NCBI GenBank assembly: GCA_021821025.1
Contig: JAKACY010000001.1
Span: forward strand, 1 to 35,552
Length of the DNA: 35,552 nucleotides
Reading direction: 5' to 3'
Source of the DNA: Bacillota bacterium
GTDB lineage: Bacteria; Bacillota; Bacilli; Alicyclobacillales; SLC66
Below, piece by piece: positions 26,492-33,348 of the stretch; position 1 is the stretch's first letter; every line of letters begins with the position of its first letter. Under the pieces are notes generated by a model, which was given only the letters and a program-made list of their open reading frames with translations, searched no databases and was not told the origin of the DNA. A program made the translations under genes and the position numbers.

Positions 26492-27337
26492 CGATACGAC
26501 GCTAGGTTCCCAGATCTGTTCAAACTGGGCTCTTGTCATCGTAGAAATCGATCCGGCCCGGTAGACCTTCGCCGGCCAATTGACCTCATCCAGATCGATA
26601 ATCCCGAGCGGCGCACAACGACAGTTCCACACGTTCCCCGCGTGGTAGTTGCCAACATCACGTTCGCCGATCAATTGTTCGGGACTGGGCGGATCGTCCC
26701 ACGCGACCAACACACGATCCATATGTCTGTGACTATCGCGTACTCGCTGATCCTCTGACGTGCGCCATTGATACCACTTGATGCCGAGGTAATCATTCCG
26801 AGCCTTTTCAAGCGCCGTGTGCGTCTTACTCGTTTCCGTGCGGGCAATCAAATTTGCCTTCACATCCGACACATGCGGATAGATCGACTGCAACTCTTTC
26901 GCGATGTCAGATGCACGCATGCCTGCAAACGACTTAGTAGCGATGTGCTCCGCGAATTCGCGTGCGACATTCGCGGGAACGGATCGGATATACTCCGCGT
27001 TGCGCTGAACTTCTGTACTGACAGCCCCACCTATTGGCGTTTCTAATTCCCTTATGAGCGCTTTATGTAGTGTCGCCCCTTTACTGTTCACATTGGCCGC
27101 TTGGCGCCAGGTGCGTCCCGCGTTGCTGAAGATGCCCGTGACCATCTTCATGGCCGTGGCTTCCGCGTAACGCTTAAACCAGGGGTCCTCCGTGGCGGCG
27201 CGCAAACGGCGAATAACCTCAAACGGATTATCGACGTCGACCAAAAGGGAATGGAGTTTGGTCAGCGCCCTTTTGACCGCTCGACGATACTCCCCCTCGA
27301 TCCGCTTGCGAGGCCCCCACAGATCCGAAGGCGTCAT
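26489..27337 (-). CDS. head morphogenesis protein (MuF / SPP1 gp7-like)
   Basis: RTETSKTHTALEKARNDYLGIKWYQWRTSEDQRVRDSHRHMDRVLVAWDDPP...NVWNCRCAPL. Confidence 0.9.
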   Translation of the reverse strand: MTPSDLWGPRKRIEGEYRRAVKRALTKLHSLLVDVDNPFEVIRRLRAATEDPWFKRYAEATAMKMVTGIFSNAGRTWRQAANVNSKGATLHKALIRELETPIGGAVSTEVQRNAEYIRSVPANVAREFAEHIATKSFAGMRASDIAKELQSIYPHVSDVKANLIARTETSKTHTALEKARNDYLGIKWYQWRTSEDQRVRDSHRHMDRVLVAWDDPPSPEQLIGERDVGNYHAGNVWNCRCAPLGIIDLDEVNWPAKVYRAGSISTMTRAQFEQIWEPSVVS

Positions 27338-28766
27338 CTGGTATCACCTCACCTTGGCTCGTTGAATCCTCCGCGTGCTCAATCTGTTCGTCGGTGATGT
27401 TGGTAAACATGCCCGTAGTGTCTCCCATTTGGCGCAGCTCTTGAAGAGCGGTTTTCTGCGAAATGATGCCAGCATTGAATACGTTGACGACAGCCGTGGA
27501 TTTTTGTTGAACCAAATCGGCGATCTCTTTATCATCGGGTGATTGCACCGGATTAAACGCATAGTCCAGATCGTCAGGAATACCCCCTAATTCGCTCATA
27601 CACATGATCGGGAGAATCTTATCCAGCACCGGGGTCAAATCCGATTCTTGACGTTGCTCCACGACTTCGTAGTAGTTTTGCATGTCACTCTCTCCGGTTG
27701 CGTCCATACCTGCTGGAGAGCGTCCAAATAGTTTAGTGACTGGCATGGACGCGGCCCCCGCAAGATCCATCATGAAGGATTCATAGATTTCGTTCATGCC
27801 TGTGAAGGAATACTGGTGCGTCTCGAAACTGTCCGCAGCATCCAACACGTTTAATCCCATATTAGACATGAGCCAGTTTTGGGCCTGAACCTGGTTGTAA
27901 AAGTCGTTCTGGCCCTGCGGATCACCGGTGGCCAGCATCGTGCCTAAATCACCGATCTTATAAACGCGCAAATTAGCCAGGAAGGTGAGCTGCGCGATAT
28001 TCCAGCTAACGTTGTCGCGCTTCTTGAGTTCATCGAAGACGATCTCGACCTCAGATGCGCCCCAACCTACCTCAGCCATCTGCTCCCAGTAAGGTAATTG
28101 ACGTCCAACAAACCGCAAAATGCGAGAATGGTGTACTCTCAGTACGCGCCCCCCATCAAGCGTTACTTCGTAGTACAGCGGCAAGCCAAATTCCACGTCA
28201 TTGATGTCCTGCACCGTCTCGCCCGACGGATAAGCACCCGTCCAGCGATCCACGATCATGATGTTCGTGAAACTCCCCGGCATAATCGTGTCAAAGTCCA
28301 GCGGCTGATCAAGGATATCCTCATGCCCAGAAATAACGATAATTCCGACCGCACCACCATACAACCTGCCCCACTTTAGGCCGTGAAGAATCTTTTGTTT
28401 AAACCTTCTAGTCCGCCAGAGTTTATCAATCTTTTTGATTTGATCTGGTGGCAATGCCGTATTCAGCGTGATCCAATTGCGCGTCATGTCTTCGGGGATT
28501 GTATCGACAACACGACGAATCACCCAGTGGTTGCGGTAGAGGCTATTGATCAGCTGATAGTCGTTGGTCAACCGCGTGAGTGGGTATCGAGTGCCCTCCA
28601 TCACGTTCGGCGTTCCATATCCGAGGCGCCCTAAAACGTTCTGGAAGGAGTCGTTCACAATCATCTTTTTCACAGCCTCGACAACCGCATCATTGGCGCG
28701 AACACGCGATGATGAGGGAAGGCTAGGATTGGATGCCGGTCTACTTGTACGTCCCTTTTTGCTCAT
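27228..28766 (-). CDS. portal protein (DUF1073-like)
   Basis: YRNHWVIRRVVDTIPEDMTRNWITLN...GRLYGGAVGIIVISG...VTKLFGRSPAGMDATGESDMQNYYEVVEQRQE. Confidence 0.9.
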   Translation of the reverse strand: MSKKGRTSRPASNPSLPSSSRVRANDAVVEAVKKMIVNDSFQNVLGRLGYGTPNVMEGTRYPLTRLTNDYQLINSLYRNHWVIRRVVDTIPEDMTRNWITLNTALPPDQIKKIDKLWRTRRFKQKILHGLKWGRLYGGAVGIIVISGHEDILDQPLDFDTIMPGSFTNIMIVDRWTGAYPSGETVQDINDVEFGLPLYYEVTLDGGRVLRVHHSRILRFVGRQLPYWEQMAEVGWGASEVEIVFDELKKRDNVSWNIAQLTFLANLRVYKIGDLGTMLATGDPQGQNDFYNQVQAQNWLMSNMGLNVLDAADSFETHQYSFTGMNEIYESFMMDLAGAASMPVTKLFGRSPAGMDATGESDMQNYYEVVEQRQESDLTPVLDKILPIMCMSELGGIPDDLDYAFNPVQSPDDKEIADLVQQKSTAVVNVFNAGIISQKTALQELRQMGDTTGMFTNITDEQIEHAEDSTSQGEVIPDDAFGSVGASQADRGGVSSSGQKGADQTPFPFGRRR

Positions 28767-28784
28767 CCGCTTTCCTCCTTCCCC

Positions 28785-30047
28785 CTATCGATTGAGTCTG
28801 CGCGGAGCGACGATGGTTTTGACCGTGTAACGCATCATGTCCATTGCGTGGTCAGCCTGCTTCAACGGCTTTTCCTCACCACGGTTAGCGGCTTTGTCAT
28901 CCCAGACGTATCCAGCTCGCTCCATGATCAGATTTGGACAGTTGCGTCGATGCACTTTGAGTTTTCGTTTAGAAACCATCGTCGAAGTCGCGCGAATGCC
29001 CTCTAACACATCATTGTCCGCATCCTTCGTTCGGTACCCACGCAACCGAAGCGACACTTTGAAACTCGCAGCGCTGGGATCGACGATCACATAACGAGGT
29101 CGCGGACCATCCGCGATAAACGCGTCCATGTCATCCACGTAGGCGCGATCCTCTTTTTGCACGCCCTCCGTACGGCCACTATAGTAATACTCTTTCATGC
29201 ACCACAGCGTATCACCGTCGTCGTACCAGTCCCCAAACACGGTGGCATTCTGTGTTCCGTAGTCCACGCTGATGTAGCGTACGGCGCTATTTTTGAGGCC
29301 CGGTGGAACGTCAGAATCCTCGAACGTATTGGCGGCGTCATCCCACATGTCGTAGATGACGCCCTCGGCCATTACCCATAAGCCAAGAATATAACGCTGG
29401 AAGAATACGCCACTGTAGAGGCTTCTGTACCGTGCTTTGATGCGCTCTGGCAGGCTCAAATTATCGTCCATGGTGAAATGCAAATGGAGGGCATTCATCT
29501 CCCGCGCTCGGTCGATCCACTTGAGCTTAAACCAGTGAAAAGGGCCTGCTGGGTTGCAGTTAAACCAGTATTTCGATCCGTCCACGCTACAGCGGCCCGT
29601 GGCCTGCTCCACGAACGACTCAGGCATCAACGCCACTTCGTCAAAAAAGACGCCGGCCAACGTAAAGCCTTGGATGAGGTCTTGGCTGCGCTCATCGCGG
29701 CCGCTGAACAGGTAAAATTCATTCTCACGCCCATGAAATCGCACCGTGAAGCTGTTGCGCGTCAAATGCTCCGTTACCTGATAGCCACGACTTTGTAGCA
29801 TCTTTTTCAGCGGGGTAATCACATTACGCCGAAGTGCGCCGATGGTCTTACCCGCCAGCGCGAAGTTTTGCCCATCGAAGTTCTCCATCGCAAAGAACAC
29901 AAACGACAACGACATAGCCAGCGTCTTACCGGCCCGTATAGAACCATCCGCGATAATGGCGTCTCTGTCTTTATGTGGCGATTGTGGCATCCACCAAGTC
30001 AACAACTGTTTTTGCTTGCGGCTGAACGGCTGAAACCGAAAAGACAT
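28785..30047 (-). CDS. terL: terminase large subunit (PBSX family-like)
   Basis: FQPFSRKQKQLLTWW...DGSIRAGKTLAMSLSFVFFAM...GVFFDEVALMPESFVEQATGRCSVDGSKYWFNCNPAGP...ISVDYGTQNATVFG. Confidence 0.95.
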   Translation of the reverse strand: MSFRFQPFSRKQKQLLTWWMPQSPHKDRDAIIADGSIRAGKTLAMSLSFVFFAMENFDGQNFALAGKTIGALRRNVITPLKKMLQSRGYQVTEHLTRNSFTVRFHGRENEFYLFSGRDERSQDLIQGFTLAGVFFDEVALMPESFVEQATGRCSVDGSKYWFNCNPAGPFHWFKLKWIDRAREMNALHLHFTMDDNLSLPERIKARYRSLYSGVFFQRYILGLWVMAEGVIYDMWDDAANTFEDSDVPPGLKNSAVRYISVDYGTQNATVFGDWYDDGDTLWCMKEYYYSGRTEGVQKEDRAYVDDMDAFIADGPRPRYVIVDPSAASFKVSLRLRGYRTKDADNDVLEGIRATSTMVSKRKLKVHRRNCPNLIMERAGYVWDDKAANRGEEKPLKQADHAMDMMRYTVKTIVAPRRLNR

Positions 30048-30097
30048 TTACCCTTTTGCGCCTCCTTGCGATGAAACAAAACGAGATTGTGTTTCAT
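29999..30097 (-). CDS. possible 32-aa leader ORF overlapping the TerL start
   Basis: GGAGGT, 7-nt gap, ATG: MKHNLVLFHRKEAQKGKCLFGFSRSAASKNSC*. Absent from the ORF track (short). Confidence 0.35.
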   Translation of the reverse strand: MKHNLVLFHRKEAQKGKCLFGFSRSAASKNSC

Positions 30098-30220
30098 AAC
30101 GAGTACCTCCACAATCTCAGATGCGATAAGGACTTTTTAGCTTTCTGGACGGCTCCCCTAAAAATCAGGCGACTCGTAAGAAACACATTGAGACTTAGCA
30201 TGCGGTTGAGTTTCTTTGCG

Positions 30221-30871
30221 TTATCCGTCTCTCTCATCCATCCACGTCTTGGAAACCTCGCTCTTTAGGGCATCCATGAAACCATCATCTTCCTGCTCGC
30301 TGCCTGCCGGATTCTTCATGCGGTCGATCTCCAGTTGCTTAAATTCCACTTCTTTCTTCATGACCTCTAGTTTTAGTCGTCTTGCATCCGACTCATCAGC
30401 GATGGCGTTAAACTCTTTAATTAAGGCGCGCAATTCTGCCTGTGCTCGCGCCTGCGCCTGCATAAAATTAGCCTGCCGATCCCACGCTGTCTGCACCAAC
30501 CAAGAGGTTGATGAGCCGGCAGCCCCTGTGGATTCGCTGGATTTGAGGGCGGAGTGGTCTTTCTCATCAGCAACATACATAATGCGCTGTGCACGAATAA
30601 TCGCAGAATAAGAGATCAAAATATTAGCCCAGAGAATATCTGCAGGGCTACTCGTGTCAATGTCCTGCATAAGCGTTACTTGGTCCGGGGTTAAATGCTT
30701 TGCCCAAAAACCCCACTTCAGCGCATTTTGTTTGCCCTTGGGAGGGCCCGCCGAAGCGCCTCCATGCAATTTACATCTGCCCGCTCCAACGTGATCCGTC
30801 CCCCATCCGGATGGGCGTTGACAAGGAGTACCACTTCGAGTTTTCGCGTTGCAGTGCTTCAGTGTCACCAC
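30221..30871 (-). CDS. terminase small subunit
   Basis: Precedes terL; CNAKTRSGTPCQRPSGWGTDHVGAGRCKLHGGASAGPPKGKQNALKWGFW. Confidence 0.8.
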   Translation of the reverse strand: MVTLKHCNAKTRSGTPCQRPSGWGTDHVGAGRCKLHGGASAGPPKGKQNALKWGFWAKHLTPDQVTLMQDIDTSSPADILWANILISYSAIIRAQRIMYVADEKDHSALKSSESTGAAGSSTSWLVQTAWDRQANFMQAQARAQAELRALIKEFNAIADESDARRLKLEVMKKEVEFKQLEIDRMKNPAGSEQEDDGFMDALKSEVSKTWMDERDG

Positions 30872-31078
30872 CTTCTGTCATGAGGTTAATTTGATTACAC
30901 GTGTATCATTTTTCGTGCATACTGCGATCGCGTGTCGATTGCTTATCGACTTCGATTGGCCGCTCCTGACACGCTCAGGGCGCAATCCGCACGGCCCTAC
31001 TACTTCGTATGCCTTGTAATCTTGTATCGCAGTTATAAATCGCACGGTATATGCCACGAACCCATATAGACGTTGCTA

Positions 31079-31288
31079 CTATGGGTCGGCATAACGTGTC
31101 TGACGCACTTTTCCGTCACGTCGCTCATAGGTGTTCGCGGACCGCATCAAGCGATCAAACATCGCATCCGCAATGGCATCGTCGATCTGGCCATCCACCA
31201 CGACGCATCGCGGTAATAGGCAGACGAGTTTCGATCCTGATGGCTTGCTCCACTTGCAACCCTCACACGGACGCTTCAACACGAACAC
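31079..31288 (-). CDS. small Cys-rich protein
   Basis: CEGCKWSKPSGSKLVCLLPRC; AGGAGGTG at the start. Confidence 0.5.
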   Translation of the reverse strand: MFVLKRPCEGCKWSKPSGSKLVCLLPRCVVVDGQIDDAIADAMFDRLMRSANTYERRDGKVRQTRYADP

Positions 31289-31302
31289 CTCCTGAACGAC
31301 GC

Positions 31303-31329
31303 AAAAAAGACGCCTGCATTGCAGACGCC
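31303..31329 (-). terminator. rho-independent terminator at early/late boundary
   Basis: Minus strand GGCGTCTGC-AAT-GCAGGCGTC-TTTTTT, fully paired counting two G-U pairs. Confidence 0.75.
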
Positions 31330-31520
31330 TTGCTCAATTTACTCGTTATGGACATACTCCCTCGCCAAAAATGATACCTTTTTCTCGTTTTCCTGTCAAG
31401 CGGTCTTTCGAAAAAAGTTGAAAATCCTTGATTTGGCGCGGTTTGTTGGGTCTACCCCTTTTTCGCGACAGGGCTGAATAGCCTACCTCCTAGTAAACTA
31501 TAGTAACTTTCGGTAACTTT

Positions 31521-32078
31521 TTAGAGGTTGCCTCGATTTTTTAGCCGAAACCGACGCAACAGGTAGTAAAGAATCGTATCTTTTGCTTTTTCGTACTGTT
31601 CGACCGTTACACTCGGCCAGCCCCGGCGTTCTCGCAAGAGAGCTCTCACGAACGTGTCCTCGATCACGTCGTCACACAGGTATCGCACGCGAACGATATC
31701 GACGCCAAGTTTCACCATGCTTGAATCTAAGCTAAGCAGGTTACGTTTCGATCGCACTAGTAACGCGCTATCCATCCACGCGCAATACCGCCTCAAGTCG
31801 TCCGCATGTAGCCGATCATCCTCACGGTCCCGAAAGGTCGGGATCTGCCCGAATACACGAACGACGCGAATCAGACCAGGATCCATATCGTTCTCATACC
31901 CCGGCTTCGGCCGAACCTCTTGGCACACGAAGCCTGCAGCAAGTAACTTCTTGCAGACGCGATAGGCTTCAAAAAGCTGGGCCAGTGTCGGAGGAGTATC
32001 CGCGTTGCGCCACCACATTCTCATCCAGGTCACCTCGCTTGCTTGTTTTGCTTCGCGTTTGTTGCGTCCGTCAGCCAT
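31521..32078 (-). CDS. hypothetical early protein, possible late regulator
   Basis: Helical, basic; position just before the early/late boundary. Confidence 0.55.
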   Translation of the reverse strand: MADGRNKREAKQASEVTWMRMWWRNADTPPTLAQLFEAYRVCKKLLAAGFVCQEVRPKPGYENDMDPGLIRVVRVFGQIPTFRDREDDRLHADDLRRYCAWMDSALLVRSKRNLLSLDSSMVKLGVDIVRVRYLCDDVIEDTFVRALLRERRGWPSVTVEQYEKAKDTILYYLLRRFRLKNRGNL

Positions 32079-32263
32079 TCAACGAGCATCATCATTTGCT
32101 TGACGACCAGCGGATGATTGCGGTATCGATTGCTGATCTCACCTGCCGAATCAGCGACCGATTGCCAGAACTCGTAACTTTCCATGCCGTATTGCATGGC
32201 TGCTTGATTTGCCTTTTTGATCCACGCGACGACATCAGCGAAAAACGCCTCGTAATCGATCAT
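32030..32263 (-). CDS. hypothetical small protein
   Basis: Operon context, short overlaps with neighbours. Confidence 0.5.
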   Translation of the reverse strand: MIDYEAFFADVVAWIKKANQAAMQYGMESYEFWQSVADSAGEISNRYRNHPLVVKQMMMLVEWLTDATNAKQNKQAR

Positions 32264-32266
32264 CGC

Positions 32267-32662
32267 CTAAACCTCTTCTACCCGAACATAGATCCCTGGA
32301 AGATCAGCAAAAAACTTTTCAGCAATCAAGCTCACCACCAGGACATCATCTTCCCAGAACCCCACGTCCGTCATGCAGTCAAAAAACAACTTTTGCACAT
32401 TATCGATATCGGGCTTCGTTGCTTTGTACTCGCCATTCACATGTTTGCCACTGATCGGGAAACACCACTTCATGATAAGACGAACTGGATGGGTATAGGG
32501 CTTGTCCGGAATGAATCGGCCAAGATGAGCCATCAACTTCGCTCGTGCTGCTTTCAGTTCCGGAGGTTCGTAAAACATAGGCTTCCCCTTCACGACCCTC
32601 ACTTGTTTTTGCTGATGTGTGATGGTGGGTGGTATCATCGGCATAAAAAATTCAGTCGGCAT
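32267..32662 (-). CDS. RusA-like Holliday junction resolvase
   Basis: ATKPDIDNVQKLFFDCMTDVGFWEDDVLVVSLIAEKFF matches the RusA catalytic pattern; start MPTEFFMPMIPPTITHQQ. Confidence 0.9.
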   Translation of the reverse strand: MPTEFFMPMIPPTITHQQKQVRVVKGKPMFYEPPELKAARAKLMAHLGRFIPDKPYTHPVRLIMKWCFPISGKHVNGEYKATKPDIDNVQKLFFDCMTDVGFWEDDVLVVSLIAEKFFADLPGIYVRVEEV

Positions 32663-32915
32663 TGTCGTCAACTCCTTCTTCCCAGTCTTCAAGCAACGTG
32701 CGCAAGTAACCTAAAGCGATATCGTCAGAACAAAGAGATTTGCGATCAAGGACGAATTTTACTTGAAACACATCATCACCTGTTTTTTTGCTGTTGTACC
32801 AAACCCCGAGTTGTAGTTTTCCAGCTTCGTCAAAACACCTCATAAAATAATTGCCGAATTTGATTGTTTCGGGAGTTTCATTTTCCCAATATTTGTTGTC
32901 GTATTCTTTTATCAT
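32652..32915 (-). CDS. hypothetical protein
   Basis: MIKEYDNKYWENETPETIKFGNYFM behind GAGGAG; the longer ORF-track start (33065) runs into hairpin sequence. Confidence 0.6.
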   Translation of the reverse strand: MIKEYDNKYWENETPETIKFGNYFMRCFDEAGKLQLGVWYNSKKTGDDVFQVKFVLDRKSLCSDDIALGYLRTLLEDWEEGVDDNAD

Positions 32916-32938
32916 TTTTTCATTCTCCTCTCGCGCGA

Positions 32939-33000
32939 AAGACTGGATGAGACGAGAAGGGGTTGCCGCAAACCAGCGGCGGCAACCTTCTCTCAGTCTT
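32939..33000. other. long imperfect hairpin
   Basis: AAGACTG/CAGTCTT outer and GAGAAG..GTTGCCGC/GCGGCAACCTTCTC inner arms. Confidence 0.7.
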
Positions 33001-33020
33001 ACAGACTTACATAATCCTAA

Positions 33021-33100
33021 TATATGGGCGCCCGTAGATATGCACGCGATACTACGGCCGTGCACGAATATATGTGTGTGATACTACGGGCGCGTATATA
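33021..33100. repeat. inverted and direct repeats
   Basis: TATATGGGCGCCCGTAG (33021-33037) versus CTACGGGCGCGTATATA (33084-33100); GATACTACGG at 33048 and 33080. Confidence 0.7.
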
Positions 33101-33127
33101 TAGGCCAGAAAAGTCGATCATCGAATC

Positions 33128-33345
33128 ATCGCGGCATTGATCTTTTTTAAATGGTGTTCGCTACGTTTACCCCTTCGCGGCATAGACCATGTTTCGATGG
33201 TTCTCGCCGCGAAACACTATCGCGGTGACGACCATGATTTTATGGTGCTCGTCGCGAAAGCCATTGTTCGCGATGACCATAGTTTCATGGTGTTCGCCGC
33301 GAAGCACGTTTCGCAGTGGCAACCATATTTTTGTGATGCTCGCGA
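33128..33345. repeat. five degenerate tandem units (~43-48 bp) with nested inverted repeats; candidate origin
   Basis: Units start near 33128, 33174, 33219, 33267, 33310; best unit TTCGCGGC-atag-ACCAT-gtttcg-ATGGT-tctc-GCCGCGAA. Confidence 0.75.
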
Positions 33346-33348
33346 TGC

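Noticed and set aside
31985-32845. 286-aa plus-strand ORF
   Set aside because: Antisense to RusA and neighbouring minus-strand genes with recognisable products.
33128-33345. Possible CRISPR array
   Set aside because: Units are contiguous and degenerate with nested palindromes; there are no identical repeats separated by unique spacers and no cas genes.
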